A DNA stretch of 64,000 bases from Herbiconiux flava (GTDB taxonomy: Bacteria; Actinomycetota; Actinomycetes; Actinomycetales; Microbacteriaceae): positions 2,976,001-3,040,000 of the forward strand of contig NZ_JACCBM010000001.1 of assembly GCF_013409865.1 (NCBI RefSeq), written 5' to 3'. Below are positions 44,197 through 54,337 of this stretch, one piece after another. The translations under genes were made by a program, and so were the position numbers. Position 1 is the first letter of the stretch. Each line of letters begins with the position of its first letter. The notes beneath the pieces are model-generated. The model saw only the letters and a program-made list of their open reading frames with translations, did no database searches and was not told the origin of the DNA.

Positions 44197-45459
44197 ATGA
44201 GCGACGCACAGACCGACACCTTCCGGTTCCGCTCGATCGCGCTCCCGGCCCTCCTGCCCTCCCTGCTGTTCGCGATCGGCGAGGGCGCGGTGATCCCGAT
44301 CATCCCGGGCATCGCCCACTCCCTCGGCGCCGGGCTCGCGGGCGCCGGCCTGATCGCCGCGATGATCGTGGTGGGGCAGCTCGTCGGCGACATCCCGAGC
44401 GGCTGGCTGGTGTCGAGGATCGGCGAGCGACGCTCGATGATCGCGGCGGGCATCCTCTCCCTCTTCTCCGTCGTGCTGGCGATGCTCGCGCCGAACGCCG
44501 TGCTGTTCGGCGTCGGCATCTTCCTGCTCGGGCTCTCGGCCGCGGTGTTCGCGCTCGCCCGGCAGGCGTTCATGACGAGCTTCGTGCCGGTGCGCATCCG
44601 GGCCCGTGCCCTGTCGACGCTCGGTGGCGCATTCCGGGCGGGCTGGTTCGTCGGGCCGTTCCTCGGCAGCGCGGTGATCACCCTGACCGGCAGCGTCTGG
44701 ACCGCGTTCGGGGTGCACATCATCTGCCTCGTGGCCGTCGTGATCATCCTGCTCCGGATGCCCGACCCGACCGCCCGCCTCACGCAGCCCGATGCCGGAC
44801 GGACGCTCGTCGAGGCCGAGGCGAAGGGTCTGTTCCGCACCATCGCCGACAACCGCGGCGTGCTGCTGCGCGTCGGATCCGGAGCCGGCGTCGTGGGCGC
44901 CCTCCGCGCCAGCCGGATGGCCATCCTGCCGCTCTGGGCCGTGAGCATCGGCCTCTCGCCCTCGACCACCGCGCTCGTGATCGGCCTCGGCGGTGCCGCC
45001 GACTTCGCCCTGTTCTACACCAGCGGCTGGATCATGGACCGCTTCGGCCGGCTCTGGAGCGTCGTGCCCTCGATGGTCGGCATGGGCGCCGCGCTGATCA
45101 CGCTCTCGTTCACCCACGACCTCGGCGGCGCGGAGCAGTGGTTCGTCGTGATCGCGATCGTGATGGGAGTGGCGAACGGCGTGGGCAGCGGCATCATCAT
45201 GACGCTCAGCGCCGATCTCGCGCCGCGCGAGAACCCGGCGCCCTTCCTCGGCGCCTTCCGCTTCACCGCCGACGCGGGGGCGGCGCTCGCCCCGCTCGGC
45301 GTCTCGGCCGTGGTGGCGGTCGCGTCGCTGCCGCTGGCGACCGGACTGGTCGGCGTCGTCGGCATCGTCGGTGCGGGCATCCTGATCCGGGCCATCCCCC
45401 GCTACCTGCCGCGGCCGGGCCGCGCGGCGGCGCTCGAGACCGCCCCGCCGGCTCGCTGA
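44197..45459 (+). CDS. MFS transporter
   Basis: A 420-aa, 12-segment transporter. GQLVGDIPSGWLVSRIGERRSMIAAG is MFS motif A and SGWIMDRFGRLWSVVPSMVG its repeat in the second half, so both pseudo-symmetric halves are intact. The overall look is that of a small-molecule exporter. The substrate is unknown. ATG 44197 is chosen on promoter spacing. Confidence 0.85.
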   Translation: MSDAQTDTFRFRSIALPALLPSLLFAIGEGAVIPIIPGIAHSLGAGLAGAGLIAAMIVVGQLVGDIPSGWLVSRIGERRSMIAAGILSLFSVVLAMLAPNAVLFGVGIFLLGLSAAVFALARQAFMTSFVPVRIRARALSTLGGAFRAGWFVGPFLGSAVITLTGSVWTAFGVHIICLVAVVIILLRMPDPTARLTQPDAGRTLVEAEAKGLFRTIADNRGVLLRVGSGAGVVGALRASRMAILPLWAVSIGLSPSTTALVIGLGGAADFALFYTSGWIMDRFGRLWSVVPSMVGMGAALITLSFTHDLGGAEQWFVVIAIVMGVANGVGSGIIMTLSADLAPRENPAPFLGAFRFTADAGAALAPLGVSAVVAVASLPLATGLVGVVGIVGAGILIRAIPRYLPRPGRAAALETAPPAR

Positions 45460-45482
45460 CAAGCCGCCGACGACCCACCCCC

Positions 45483-45488
45483 TACACT
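45483..45488 (+). promoter_or_regulatory. Probable -10 box TACACT of tRNA-Leu
   Basis: TACACT lies 12 bp before the tRNA 5' end. The upstream CTGACA is 21 bp away, long for a -35. Confidence 0.4.
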
Positions 45489-45500
45489 GGATTTGCGTCT

Positions 45501-45582
45501 GCGGGAGTGGTGGAATTGGCAGACACGCAGGATTTAGGTTCCTGTGCTTTCGAGCGTGAGGGTTCAAGTCCCTTCTCCCGCA
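45501..45582 (+). tRNA. tRNA-Leu (anticodon UAG)
   Basis: GCGGGAG at 45501-45507 pairs with CTCCCGC at 45575-45581, followed by discriminator A. The anticodon arm CAGGA-TTTAGGT-TCCTG places TAG at the anticodon positions, reading CUA/CUG-type Leu codons. A long variable arm (TGCTTTCGAGCG) is typical of class II tRNAs. The T loop GGTTCAAGTCC is intact. CCA is not encoded. Confidence 0.95.
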
Positions 45583-45637
45583 CTCTCATCGATTTGCCGC
45601 CGGGCGGACGACCGCCCCGACGACTGGAGAACCGACC

Positions 45638-46402
45638 GTGATCGCCGCCGCACCTGCCGCCCTCATCCCCTGGCTCGATCCGAACACGCTTCTCAGCGGT
45701 GTCTTCGGCCCCGTGGCCCTGCTCGTCGTCTGCGCGATCGTGTTCGCCGAGACCGGCCTGCTGGTCGGCTTCCTGCTGCCGGGCGACACGCTGCTGTTCT
45801 TCACCGGCGTGCTCGCCGTCGGGGGCAAGTTCGGCATCGACATCTGGTGGGTCTGCCTCGCCATCTCGCTCGCGGCGTTCCTCGGCGGCGAGGTGGGGTA
45901 TCTGATCGGCCACAAGCTCGGCCCGCGGGTGTTCGAGCGCAAGGAGTCGGGGCTGTTCAGTGTGCGCAACGTCGAGCGCACCAACGCCTTCTTCGAGCGC
46001 TTCGGCGCACTCGCCGTGATCATGGCCCGCTTCGTGCCGATCGTCCGCACCTTCGCGCCGATCGCCGCAGGCGTCGGGCACATGAATTACAAGAGATACT
46101 CGCTCTACAACGCCATCGGCGCCCTGATCTGGGGCTCGGGCATCGTGCTGCTCGGCTTCGCCCTCGGCCAGATCGAGCCGGTGCGCGAGTTCACCGAGAA
46201 GTACCTCGACATCGTGCTGATCGCCGTGGTGGTGCTCACGGTCATCCCGACCGTGTTCCACTACATCCGCGAGTCCCGCAAGGCCAAGCGCGACGTGCTC
46301 GAGGCCGAGGCCGAAGAGGTCGAGATCACCGGTGCGGCCGAGCGGCTGACGCTCGAGCCGGAGGTGTTCGGCGGAGACGTCGACACGAAGCCCAAGGGCT
46401 AG
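45638..46402 (+). CDS. DedA-family (VTT-domain) membrane protein
   Basis: A 254-aa protein. LVVCAIVFAETGLLVGFLLPGDTLLFFTG and GGEVGYLIGHKLGPRVFERKESG start the DedA fold, and MARFVPIVRTFAPIAAGVGHMNYKRY carries the F-x-R-x3-P-x-x-R motif of DedA proteins. Some members flip undecaprenyl phosphate or phospholipids. GTG start after GAACCGACC. The last 40 residues are a charged cytosolic tail. Confidence 0.9.
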   Translation: MIAAAPAALIPWLDPNTLLSGVFGPVALLVVCAIVFAETGLLVGFLLPGDTLLFFTGVLAVGGKFGIDIWWVCLAISLAAFLGGEVGYLIGHKLGPRVFERKESGLFSVRNVERTNAFFERFGALAVIMARFVPIVRTFAPIAAGVGHMNYKRYSLYNAIGALIWGSGIVLLGFALGQIEPVREFTEKYLDIVLIAVVVLTVIPTVFHYIRESRKAKRDVLEAEAEEVEITGAAERLTLEPEVFGGDVDTKPKG

Positions 46403-46428
46403 CTGGACTGTCGGCCCGACCCCGCGCC

Positions 46429-47370
46429 CTAGCGGTGCGGGTTCTCCTCGTGCCGCGCGTGCTCGACCGGTTCCAGCTGGAACGTCGAGTGCTGGACGTC
46501 GAAGTGCCCCTCGAGGCACTCCCCCAGCGAGTCCAGCAGCAGCCCGGTCTCGCCGCGCTCGAACACGAGCGGCTCCACCACGACGTGGGCCGAGAACACG
46601 TAGCGGCCCGAGGTGATGGCCCAGACGTGCACGTCGTGCACCTCGACCACTCCGGGCTCCGCCATGATGTGCGAGCGGATGCCCGAAACGTCCATGCTCG
46701 GCGGTGTCGCCTGACTCAGCACCTGCACGACGTCGCGGAGGAGCGACACCGCGCGGGGGACGATCATCGCGGCGATCGCGAGTGACGCGATGGCGTCGGC
46801 CTTCTCGAAGCCGGTGGTCAGGATGACGACGGCCGCCACGATGACGGCGATCGAGCCGAGCAGGTCGCCGAGCACCTCGAGGTAGGCGCCGCGCATGTTG
46901 ATCGAGGATTTCGCGCCCCCGCGCAGCACCATCAGCGAGGCGAAGTTCGCCACGAGGCCCACGGCCGCGACGCCCAGCATGAGCGCGCCCTGCACCTCGG
47001 CGGCCTCGCTGGAGAGCAGCCGGCCGACGGCCTCGATCGTGACGAACACCGCGACGACGATGAGGATCAGGCTGTTGATCAGCGCCCCGAACACCTCGGC
47101 GCGCTGATAGCCGTAGCTGTGCCGCTCGTTCGGCGGCCGCGCCGCCACGACGGTGGCGATCAGCGCGACGATCAGCCCGATCAGGTCGGACAGCATGTGC
47201 CCGGCGTCGGCGAAGAGCGACAGCGATCCGGAGAGCACGGCACCGACGGCCTCGACCACGAGCACGGTAGAGACGATCGCGATGGCGACGGTCAGACGGC
47301 GGCGGTTCGCGCCGGCGCCGTGCGAATGACCGTGGGAGTGGCCCTCGGCAGTGCCCCGTGCATCCGTCAT
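46429..47370 (-). CDS. Cation diffusion facilitator (CDF) metal exporter
   Basis: A 313-aa protein. The N-terminus is His-rich (GHSHGHSHG), then six membrane segments. SLFADAGHMLSDLIGL and HSYGYQRAEVFGALINS provide the H-x3-D pairs of the transport site (Zn2+/Cd2+/Co2+ type). The C-terminal domain (HIMAEPGVVEVHDVHVWAIT) is the cytosolic metal-binding, dimerising part. ATG 47370 is preferred over the upstream in-frame start at 47403 because TACGGT is exactly 7 nt upstream. Confidence 0.9.
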   Translation of the reverse strand: MTDARGTAEGHSHGHSHGAGANRRRLTVAIAIVSTVLVVEAVGAVLSGSLSLFADAGHMLSDLIGLIVALIATVVAARPPNERHSYGYQRAEVFGALINSLILIVVAVFVTIEAVGRLLSSEAAEVQGALMLGVAAVGLVANFASLMVLRGGAKSSINMRGAYLEVLGDLLGSIAVIVAAVVILTTGFEKADAIASLAIAAMIVPRAVSLLRDVVQVLSQATPPSMDVSGIRSHIMAEPGVVEVHDVHVWAITSGRYVFSAHVVVEPLVFERGETGLLLDSLGECLEGHFDVQHSTFQLEPVEHARHEENPHR

Positions 47371-47377
47371 ACCGACC

Positions 47378-47383
47378 ACCGTA
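47378..47383 (-). promoter_or_regulatory. -10 box TACGGT of the CDF gene
   Basis: TACGGT on the minus strand ends 7 nt before the ATG at 47370. Confidence 0.5.
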
Positions 47384-47416
47384 ACCGCCCGTGGGTGCCT
47401 CACGGGCGCGTTTCGG

Positions 47417-48013
47417 CTAGTCGGGAATGACGTTCATTCTCAACACCGGGATGGCGGCCTCGAAGGCCCGCGCGCGGTGGCTGATCGCGTTCTTCTCGGC
47501 GGGGCTCAGCTCGGCGGCCGAGACCTCGAGACCCTCGGGCACGAACACCGGGTCGTAGCCGAAGCCGCCCGCACCCGCCGCCTCGCGCGCGAGCCGCCCG
47601 GGCCAGCGGCCCGAGACGACCTGCTCGAAGCCGGTCGCCGGCACGACGATCGCGATGTGGCAGGCGAAGCTCGCCGCGCGGTGCTCGTCGCGCACGTCGG
47701 AGAGCTGGTCGAGCAGCAGCTCGACGTTCGCGCGGTCGCCCTTGCCGTGGCCGGCCCAGCGCGCCGAGAAGATGCCGGGCGCGCCGCCCAGCACGTCGAC
47801 GCAGATGCCGGAGTCGTCGGCGAGGGCCGGCAGGCCGGAGTGCTCGGCCGCCGTGCGCGCCTTGATCAGAGCGTTCTCGGCGAAGCTCACACCGTCCTCG
47901 ACGGGCTCGGGGCCGTCGTAGGCGACGATCTCGAGCTCGGGAAGGGCCTGGCCGAGGATGTTCTGGAACTCCTCGACCTTGTGCGCGTTGTGGGTCGCGA
48001 GCACGACGCGCAT
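47417..48013 (-). CDS. rdgB: Non-canonical purine NTP pyrophosphatase (RdgB/HAM1)
   Basis: A 198-aa enzyme that hydrolyses ITP/XTP/dITP to keep them out of nucleic acids. VLATHNAHKVEEF is the substrate-binding start, FAENALIKARTAAEHSGLPALADDSGICVDVLGGAPGIFSARW the metal-binding block and GGFGYDPVFVPEG the base-recognition block. The ATG overlaps the rph stop (TGATG). Third gene of the murI-rph-rdgB operon. Confidence 0.94.
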   Translation of the reverse strand: MRVVLATHNAHKVEEFQNILGQALPELEIVAYDGPEPVEDGVSFAENALIKARTAAEHSGLPALADDSGICVDVLGGAPGIFSARWAGHGKGDRANVELLLDQLSDVRDEHRAASFACHIAIVVPATGFEQVVSGRWPGRLAREAAGAGGFGYDPVFVPEGLEVSAAELSPAEKNAISHRARAFEAAIPVLRMNVIPD

Positions 48014-48777
48014 CAGGCGGTCTCCCCGGCGTCGTCCGTCAGCACCGCGGTCTGCAGCGTCGCGAGCTCGGCGGTGCCGTGCAGGGCCAGGTCGAGCAGG
48101 GCGTTCAGCTCGGTGCGGTCGAAGGGTGCGCCCTCGGCGGTGCCCTGCACCTCGACGAAGAGGCCCCGGCCGGTGACGACGACGTTCATGTCGGTCTCGG
48201 CCCGCACGTCCTCGACGTAGGCGAGGTCGAGCATCGGCGTACCGTCGATGATGCCCACCGAGACGGCCGAGACCGAGTCGATCAGCGGCTGGGACTTCTG
48301 GCCGATGAACTTCTTCTGGCGGGCCCACTCGATGGCATCGACCATCGCGACGTAGGCGCCGGTGATCGCGGCGGTGCGGGTGCCGCCGTCGGCCTGCAGC
48401 ACGTCGCAGTCGATCACGATCGTGTTCTCGCCGAGTGCCTTCATGTCGACGACGGCGCGGAGCGAGCGGCCGATCAGGCGGGAGATCTCGTGGGTGCGGC
48501 CGCCGATGCGGCCCTTCACCGACTCGCGGTCGGTGCGCGAGTTCGTGGCGCGGGGCAGCATCGAGTACTCCGCCGTCACCCAGCCCTTGCCCGAGCCCGA
48601 CTTCCAGCGCGGCACGCCGTTGGTGAAGGATGCGGTGCAGAGCACTTTGGTCTTGCCGAACGACACCAGGGCCGAGCCCTCCGCCTGGTCGCTCCAACCG
48701 CGCTCGATCGTGACGCGACGCAGCTGGTCGGCCGTGCGGCCGTCTTTTCGGGGGCCGGTGGTCGGGGAATCGGTCAC
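48013..48777 (-). CDS. rph: Ribonuclease PH
   Basis: A 254-aa phosphorolytic 3'-5' exoribonuclease that trims tRNA precursors. [51 protein letters not shown] and [22 protein letters not shown] are the family blocks. The GTG at 48777 has AAGGAG upstream and overlaps the end of murI by 4 bp. Confidence 0.95.
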   Translation of the reverse strand: MTDSPTTGPRKDGRTADQLRRVTIERGWSDQAEGSALVSFGKTKVLCTASFTNGVPRWKSGSGKGWVTAEYSMLPRATNSRTDRESVKGRIGGRTHEISRLIGRSLRAVVDMKALGENTIVIDCDVLQADGGTRTAAITGAYVAMVDAIEWARQKKFIGQKSQPLIDSVSAVSVGIIDGTPMLDLAYVEDVRAETDMNVVVTGRGLFVEVQGTAEGAPFDRTELNALLDLALHGTAELATLQTAVLTDDAGETA

Positions 48778-49610
48778 GGTGCTCTCCTTGCGGGATGGGG
48801 GATGGGGATGACGCCGGTCTCCACGAGCTCGACCCGCGAGACCTCGGGGCCGAGGAACATCTCGGCCAGGCGCAGGAACTCCTGCGCGCTCGTGCCGGTG
48901 GCCTCGTAGCGGTACTCGGGAGGTTCGGTGCTCGTGCGCTCCATTCCGGTGCGGACGAGGGTGCGGTAGACGTCGTTGGCGGTCTCGGTGTCGCTCGAGA
49001 CGAGCCGCACGCCCTCCCCCACGACGTAGGAGATGGCGCCCTTCAGGAACGGGTAGTGGGTGCAGCCGAGCACGAGGGTGTCGATGCCCTGCTCGACGAG
49101 CGGCGTCAGGTAGTGCTCGGCCAGGGCGACGAGCTCGCGGCTGGTGGTGTCGCCGGCCTCGACGTGCTCGACGAACTCAGGGCAGGCCTGGGTGAACAGC
49201 TCGAGGTGCGGGGCTGCCGCGAAGGCGTCGTTGTAGGCGCGGGAGGTGATCGTCGCCTCGGTGCCGATGACGCCGACGCGGTCGTTGCGGGTGACGGTGA
49301 CCGCCGTGCGGACGGCCGGCTGGATGACCTCGATCACCGGCACGTCGTAGCGCTCCCGGGCGTCGCGGAGCATGGCGGCGGACGCCGTGTTGCACGCGAT
49401 CACGAGCATCTTCACGTCCTGGGCGACGAGGTCGTCGAGCACGTCGAGCGCGTAGCGGCGCACGTCGGCGAGGGGCTTCGGCCCGTAGGGCGAGTGGGCG
49501 GTGTCGCCGACGTAGAGGATGGACTCGCGCGGGAGCTGGTCGCGCACCGAGCGGGCGACCGTCAGCCCGCCGACTCCGGAGTCGAAGATCCCGATCGGCG
49601 CGTCACTCAC
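48774..49610 (-). CDS. murI: Glutamate racemase
   Basis: A 278-aa racemase that makes D-glutamate for peptidoglycan. [17 protein letters not shown] and [13 protein letters not shown] are the N-terminal blocks. The two catalytic Cys lie in [10 protein letters not shown] and [11 protein letters not shown]. The GTG at 49610 is chosen because TAGGCT is 8 nt upstream and longer readings enter pncB on the other strand. Confidence 0.95.
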   Translation of the reverse strand: MSDAPIGIFDSGVGGLTVARSVRDQLPRESILYVGDTAHSPYGPKPLADVRRYALDVLDDLVAQDVKMLVIACNTASAAMLRDARERYDVPVIEVIQPAVRTAVTVTRNDRVGVIGTEATITSRAYNDAFAAAPHLELFTQACPEFVEHVEAGDTTSRELVALAEHYLTPLVEQGIDTLVLGCTHYPFLKGAISYVVGEGVRLVSSDTETANDVYRTLVRTGMERTSTEPPEYRYEATGTSAQEFLRLAEMFLGPEVSRVELVETGVIPIPHPARRAP

Positions 49611-49618
49611 GGTAGACC

Positions 49619-49624
49619 AGCCTA
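49619..49624 (-). promoter_or_regulatory. -10 box TAGGCT of murI-rph-rdgB
   Basis: TAGGCT on the minus strand ends 8 nt before the GTG at 49610. The divergent pncB -10 begins only 14 bp away. Confidence 0.55.
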
Positions 49625-49637
49625 GCCCCGCCCGTTC

Positions 49638-49643
49638 TAAGCT
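49638..49643 (+). promoter_or_regulatory. -10 box TAAGCT of pncB
   Basis: TAAGCT ends 6 nt before the GTG at 49650. The murI promoter lies back to back with it. Confidence 0.55.
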
Positions 49644-49649
49644 CGAGCC

Positions 49650-51008
49650 GTGACCTCCTCCGCTGCCTCTCCCGCTGCTTCCCCTGCGGCCTCCCCCGCC
49701 GCCTCGACCGCGCTCCTGACCGACCGCTACGAGCTCACGATGGTCGACGCCGCGCTGCGGGCCGGCACCCACGACCGCCCGAGCGTGTTCGAGGCCTTCG
49801 GCCGCTCGCTCCCCCGGGGCCGGCGGTACGGGGTCGTCGCGGGCACCGGGCGGCTGCTCGAACTGATCGAGCGGTTCCGCTTCGGCGACGACGAGCTCGA
49901 CTGGCTGCGCGCGAACGAGGTCGTCAGCGCCCCGACGCTCGACTGGCTGGCCGACTACCGCTTCACCGGCACGATCACGGGCTACCGGGAGGGCGAGGTC
50001 TACTTCCCCGGCTCGCCGCTGCTCGTCGTGGAGTCGAGCTTCGCCGAGGGCGTCGTGCTCGAGACGCTGATCCTCAGCGTGCTGAACTACGACTCCTCGG
50101 TGGCGGGCGCCGCGGCGCGGATGGTGTCTGCCGCGCGGGGACGGCCACTCGCCGAGATGGGATCGCGCCGCACCGGGGAGCGCTCGGCCGTCGCCGCCGC
50201 GCGCGCCGCGTACATCGCCGGGTTCGGGGCCAGCTCGAACCTCGAGGCGGGGCGCAGCTGGGGGGTGCCGACGATGGGCACCGCCGCCCACGCGTTCACG
50301 ATGCTGCACGACTCCGAGGAGGAGGCGTTCCGGGCGCAGGTCGACGCGCTCGGACCCTCGACGACGCTGCTCGTCGACACCTACGACGTGCCGGCCGGCG
50401 TCGCCACCGCCGTGCGCGTCGCGGGGACCTCGCTCGGCGCCGTGCGGCTCGACTCGGGCGACCTGCTGACGCTGGTGCACGAGGTGCGCGAGCAGCTCGA
50501 CTCGCTCGGTGCCGCCTCGACGAAGATCACCGTCACGAACGACCTCGACGAGTACGCCATCGCGGCGCTGGCGGCCACGCCGGTCGACTCCTACGGGGTC
50601 GGCACCTCGCTGGTGACGGGCTCCGGCCATCCGGCGGCGGGGATGGTCTACAAGCTGGTGGCGCGGCAGGGGGCGGACGGGGCATGGGTGTCGGTCGCCA
50701 AGAAGTCGGCCGACAAGGCCACGCACGGGGGGCGTAAGCATCCGGTGAGGCTCCTCGGAGCATCCGGGACCGCGGTGTCGGAGACGATCTACGTGGGCGA
50801 CGCGGCACCGGCCTCGGCGCTCGGAGCGGGGCGGGCCCTGCACGTGACTCTCGTCGTGGACGGACTGGTGCAGGACGGGTTCACGGGTGCCGAGGGCGTG
50901 CGGGCCGCACGCTCGCACCACGCCTCGGCCGTCGCGGAGCTGCCGGGTGAGGCGTTCCGGCTGGCGGCCGGCGAGCCGGTCGTGCCGACCGTGTACGAGA
51001 CCGTCTGA
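49650..51008 (+). CDS. pncB: Nicotinate phosphoribosyltransferase
   Basis: A 452-aa enzyme of NAD salvage that makes nicotinate mononucleotide. [29 protein letters not shown] opens the family fold. [22 protein letters not shown] contains the His of the ATPase site, and [21 protein letters not shown] and [10 protein letters not shown] line the PRPP site. An Ala/Ser/Pro-rich N-terminal stretch of 20 residues precedes it. Confidence 0.93.
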   Translation: MTSSAASPAASPAASPAASTALLTDRYELTMVDAALRAGTHDRPSVFEAFGRSLPRGRRYGVVAGTGRLLELIERFRFGDDELDWLRANEVVSAPTLDWLADYRFTGTITGYREGEVYFPGSPLLVVESSFAEGVVLETLILSVLNYDSSVAGAAARMVSAARGRPLAEMGSRRTGERSAVAAARAAYIAGFGASSNLEAGRSWGVPTMGTAAHAFTMLHDSEEEAFRAQVDALGPSTTLLVDTYDVPAGVATAVRVAGTSLGAVRLDSGDLLTLVHEVREQLDSLGAASTKITVTNDLDEYAIAALAATPVDSYGVGTSLVTGSGHPAAGMVYKLVARQGADGAWVSVAKKSADKATHGGRKHPVRLLGASGTAVSETIYVGDAAPASALGAGRALHVTLVVDGLVQDGFTGAEGVRAARSHHASAVAELPGEAFRLAAGEPVVPTVYETV

Positions 51009-51049
51009 GCAGCTGCTCCGGTACGGGCCGAGCACCCCGCGACGCGTTC

Positions 51050-51055
51050 TAGAAT
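51050..51055 (+). promoter_or_regulatory. -10 box TAGAAT of the DUF3039 gene
   Basis: TAGAAT ends 7 nt before the ATG at 51063. Confidence 0.55.
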
Positions 51056-51062
51056 CGTCTCC

Positions 51063-51356
51063 ATGTCCGATCCTCTCGCGCGCACCTCCGAACCCGGCGA
51101 CCTCCCCGACGGCGGTGGCGGAACCACGACGCTCGATCGCGAGCTCGAGGAGCTGCTCAACACCGAGAACATCGATCCGGGCGATCACGAGCGCTTCTCG
51201 CACTACGTCGAGAAGGACAAGATCCTCGAGTCGGCGATGACCGGCAAGCCCGTCAAGGCGCTCTGCGGCAAGAAGTGGACCCCGGGCCGCGACCCGGAGA
51301 AGTTCCCGATCTGCCCCACCTGCAAGGAGATCTACGAGCGCCTGCTCGACGAGTGA
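51063..51356 (+). CDS. DUF3039 protein
   Basis: A 97-aa protein with the DUF3039 core: [32 protein letters not shown] and then [20 protein letters not shown]. Three Cys (ALC, ICPTC) suggest a small zinc site. The family is found in actinobacteria and has no known function. The N-terminal 35 residues are acidic and poorly conserved in type. Confidence 0.85.
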   Translation: MSDPLARTSEPGDLPDGGGGTTTLDRELEELLNTENIDPGDHERFSHYVEKDKILESAMTGKPVKALCGKKWTPGRDPEKFPICPTCKEIYERLLDE

Positions 51357-51366
51357 TCGTCCGGCG

Positions 51367-52950
51367 CTAGTTGCGCTGGGCCGCGGCGAGGATCTCGGGG
51401 CCGCGACGGTCGAAGATGCGGGCGCCGGCGATGACGCCGACGACGAGCACCACGACGCCGACGCCGAGGCCGGTCCAGAGCGAGACCCAGAGGTACATCG
51501 GGTCGACGAACACGCCGAGCACGCCGTAGACGAGCGCCGGGGTCGACAGCGCGATGGTGCCGAAGAGCGAGAACAGCTGCGCCAGCACCGAGGTGGGCCC
51601 GGTGGACTGGGGCTGCGTGAAGGCGCTGTCGCCCGGGCGCGTGGCCGCGTAGGGGAAGCGGGCCGAGAAGATGCTGCCGAGACCGAGGCCGGTCAGCACG
51701 AGGCAGGTGCAGACGCCCAGCACGGCGGGCAGCGCATCCAGATCGTCGGCGAAGAGCACGCTGAGGAACGAGCCGATGCCGATCAGCGGAACGGCGATCA
51801 GCACGATCGGGATCATGCGGCCGATGCGGTCGGCGAGACCGACCTTGCCGGCCACCAGGTGCAGCCAGACGGCGGTGTTGTCGAAGGCCGTGTCGTTGTG
51901 CACGACCCAGCCGAGGAAGACGCACATCATCGGCAGGGGCAGCAGGGCCAGGTACTCGATCGGCACGCCGACGAACGCGAAGACGAGCACGGCGAGCACG
52001 GCGGGAGCCGGCACGATGACGAGCTGGGCGAAGTAGCGGGGGTCGCGGGCCCAGTAGGTGAGCACGCGGGCCGCGATGGCGCCCGTGGGGGTCGACGGGG
52101 TGCGACCGAACCAGCCGAGACCCGCCTCGTCACGGGTCTCGTCGTCGCGGGTGCCGGGTGAGACCAGCATCAGGCCGACGAGGCCGCGCCAGGCGAGCCA
52201 GAGCAGGCCCACGGTCGCGACCGCGATCAGGAGCTTCAGCACCGCGTAGACCCACTGGCCGTTCACGGCGTCGGCGGGGACGGCCCAGGCGGCGCCGAGC
52301 GGCGTCCAGCCGAGGGCACCCGCGAGGGCCGGCAGCACGCCGTCGCCGGCGGAGGCGTTGCCGCCCCAGCTGGTGATCATGAGCAGCAGGAGGCCGGGCA
52401 CGAGCACCACGACGGCGAGCACGCCGACCACGGCGCCCACCTCGCGGGCGCGCCGGCTGGTGAAGGCGAAGGAGCCGAGCGAGATCGAGATGCGGGCACC
52501 GAGCACGCAGGTGATCGCGCCGATCAGGCCCGAGACGATCGCGAGCAAGGTCGACCCGGGCGATTGCGACCACGTGATGGCGGTGGCGAGGCCGACGATC
52601 GTGACGACCAGGGCGGGGACGCCGAGGAAGGCGGCGACCAGCAGGCCGATCGCGAGGCGCCCGTCGGTGACGCCGAACAGGGCGAAGGAGCGCGGGTCGA
52701 GGCGGTCGGTCAGGCCGAACACCACGGGCACCAGCCAGAAGGCGGCGACCACGACGCTGCCCGAGATGACGACGATCGTGCGGGCGAGCTCGGGATCGGC
52801 GTCACGCAGGGTGACGAGGCCGGCCACCAGCGCGATCGTCATGACCGCCGCGTAGGCGAGGCCGATCAGCACCCCCACCAGCTGCGACGCCGGACGCCGC
52901 CCGGCGTTTCCGAGCAGTCGCAGTCTCAGTCGGAGGAACTCAGCAACCAT
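51367..52950 (-). CDS. ABC-type exporter permease, large
   Basis: A 527-aa membrane protein with about 12 or more hydrophobic segments and no recognisable enzymatic motif. It follows the ATPase gene at 52926 with a 25-bp overlap and shares its strand, so it is the likely membrane partner. A cytosolic loop with charged residues ([21 protein letters not shown]) lies mid-protein. The ATG at 52950 fits the membrane start ([20 protein letters not shown]). The cargo is unknown. Confidence 0.75.
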   Translation of the reverse strand: MVAEFLRLRLRLLGNAGRRPASQLVGVLIGLAYAAVMTIALVAGLVTLRDADPELARTIVVISGSVVVAAFWLVPVVFGLTDRLDPRSFALFGVTDGRLAIGLLVAAFLGVPALVVTIVGLATAITWSQSPGSTLLAIVSGLIGAITCVLGARISISLGSFAFTSRRAREVGAVVGVLAVVVLVPGLLLLMITSWGGNASAGDGVLPALAGALGWTPLGAAWAVPADAVNGQWVYAVLKLLIAVATVGLLWLAWRGLVGLMLVSPGTRDDETRDEAGLGWFGRTPSTPTGAIAARVLTYWARDPRYFAQLVIVPAPAVLAVLVFAFVGVPIEYLALLPLPMMCVFLGWVVHNDTAFDNTAVWLHLVAGKVGLADRIGRMIPIVLIAVPLIGIGSFLSVLFADDLDALPAVLGVCTCLVLTGLGLGSIFSARFPYAATRPGDSAFTQPQSTGPTSVLAQLFSLFGTIALSTPALVYGVLGVFVDPMYLWVSLWTGLGVGVVVLVVGVIAGARIFDRRGPEILAAAQRN

Positions 52951-54182
52951 TCCATGCCTTCCGCGCTCTTGCGGCCGCCGGCCAGCTCGATGAAGCGCTC
53001 CTCGAGCGTGCCGCCCTCGCGCACCTCGTCGACCGTGCCCTTGGCGAGCACCCGGCCCTCGACGATGATCGCGACCCGGTCGCAGACGCGCTGGATCATG
53101 TCCATGCTGTGGCTGGAGAGCACGACCGTGCCGCCTCCGGCCACGTAGCGCTCCAGGATCTCGACGACGTTCGACGCCGACACCGGGTCGACCGACTCGA
53201 ACGGCTCGTCGAGCACCAGGATGCGCGGCGAGTGGATCATCGAGCTCGCCAGGGCGATCTTCTTGGTCATGCCCACCGAGTAGTCGGAGACCAGGCGGTT
53301 GATCGCGTCCTCGAGGCCGAAGGCCACCGTAAGGTCGTCGGCGCGCTGACGCACCGTCGCCGAGTCGAGTCCGCGGAGCGTGCCGGAGTAGTGCAGCAGC
53401 TGACGGCCGGTGAGGCGGTCGAACAGACGGAGGCGGTCGGGCAGCACGCCGATCAGCCGCTTCGCCGCGGCCGGGTCGCGCCAGACGTCGTGGCCGAAGA
53501 CCGTGATGGAGCCGCCACCCGGACGGAGGAGGCCCGTGGCCATCGAGAGCGTCGTGGTCTTGCCGGCGCCGTTCGGGCCGACGATGCCGTAGAAGGAGCC
53601 CTGGGGCACGTCGATGTCGATGCCCGCGACGGCCGTGGTGCTGCCGAACTTCTTCGTCAGGCCCGAGATGGAGAGGCTGATGCGGTTCGGGTCGAGGTCG
53701 CGCACGACGGATGCCGGAGCGGAGCGCTGGGCCGGGCGGCGCGCCGGGGTGCGGGGCTTCGAGGGGGTGCGGGGGGCGGCCGGGGTCGTGGCGCCGGAAG
53801 CGGGCTTGCGCTGCACCGGCTTGCGGGGGCTGGCGGGCTTCTTGGCCGGTGCCTTCGCGGCAGGCGCGGTGGTGGCGGCCTCGGGGGGCCGGGTCGCCTC
53901 GGGGGGCTGGGTCGCCTCGGGGGCGGCCTGAGCATCCGGAACCGTCGTCGGGTCGGCGGCCTTGGCGGTCGCCGCACGGGCTGCCGCGGTCTTCGCCGCG
54001 GTCGTCTTGGGCGCGGTGGTGCGCGCGGCAGTCGTCTTGGCGGCGGCGGGCGTGCGCTTCACCGGCTTGCGGGGCGCTGCGGAGCTCGTGGCGGCCGCCG
54101 AGGTGGCCGGTGCCTTTCGAGGTGCGCGCTGATCGCCCGAGCGCGCTCCTCCAGCATCTGGAGTGTCTGACTCTGAGCTCAC
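52926..54182 (-). CDS. ABC transporter ATPase with Ala/Pro/Lys-rich N-terminal extension
   Basis: A 418-aa ATPase. The ABC domain (about 170-400) has GPNGAGKTTTLSMATGLL (Walker A), SVGMTKKIALASSMIHSPRILVLDEPFESVD (signature and Walker B) and LSSHSMD (switch His). Residues 1-165 are low-complexity Ala/Pro/Thr/Lys with histone-H1-like KKPASPRKP and KTTAAKTAA stretches. The permease lies directly downstream. GTG start with TAGGTT 6 nt upstream. Confidence 0.87.
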   Translation of the reverse strand: MSSESDTPDAGGARSGDQRAPRKAPATSAAATSSAAPRKPVKRTPAAAKTTAARTTAPKTTAAKTAAARAATAKAADPTTVPDAQAAPEATQPPEATRPPEAATTAPAAKAPAKKPASPRKPVQRKPASGATTPAAPRTPSKPRTPARRPAQRSAPASVVRDLDPNRISLSISGLTKKFGSTTAVAGIDIDVPQGSFYGIVGPNGAGKTTTLSMATGLLRPGGGSITVFGHDVWRDPAAAKRLIGVLPDRLRLFDRLTGRQLLHYSGTLRGLDSATVRQRADDLTVAFGLEDAINRLVSDYSVGMTKKIALASSMIHSPRILVLDEPFESVDPVSASNVVEILERYVAGGGTVVLSSHSMDMIQRVCDRVAIIVEGRVLAKGTVDEVREGGTLEERFIELAGGRKSAEGMEWLLSSSD

Positions 54183-54188
54183 CGCACC

Positions 54189-54194
54189 AACCTA
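54189..54194 (-). promoter_or_regulatory. -10 box TAGGTT of the ABC exporter operon
   Basis: TAGGTT on the minus strand ends 6 nt before the GTG at 54182. Confidence 0.5.
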
Positions 54195-54309
54195 TCAATC
54201 CCGTCGAGACGCCGCACCGGCCCCAGGCGCACGTTCACGAAGCCCCCAGTCTGACACTCCCGGCCCCCGCCGACGCATCACGAAAGAGAAACGATACACG
54301 GGTTTCCCC

Positions 54310-54337
54310 TTGCCCGAAAAAGGGCTCATAGTACGCT
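54310..54337 (+). promoter_or_regulatory. Promoter with -35 TTGCCC and -10 TACGCT before the nucleotidyltransferase
   Basis: TTGCCC (54310-54315), a 16-bp spacer and TACGCT (54332-54337). The spacer includes the inverted repeat GCCCGAAAAAGGGC. Transcription would start near 54344 and give an 80-nt leader with a strong ribosome-binding site (AGGAG at 54417-54421), unlike the leaderless genes elsewhere. Confidence 0.5.
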
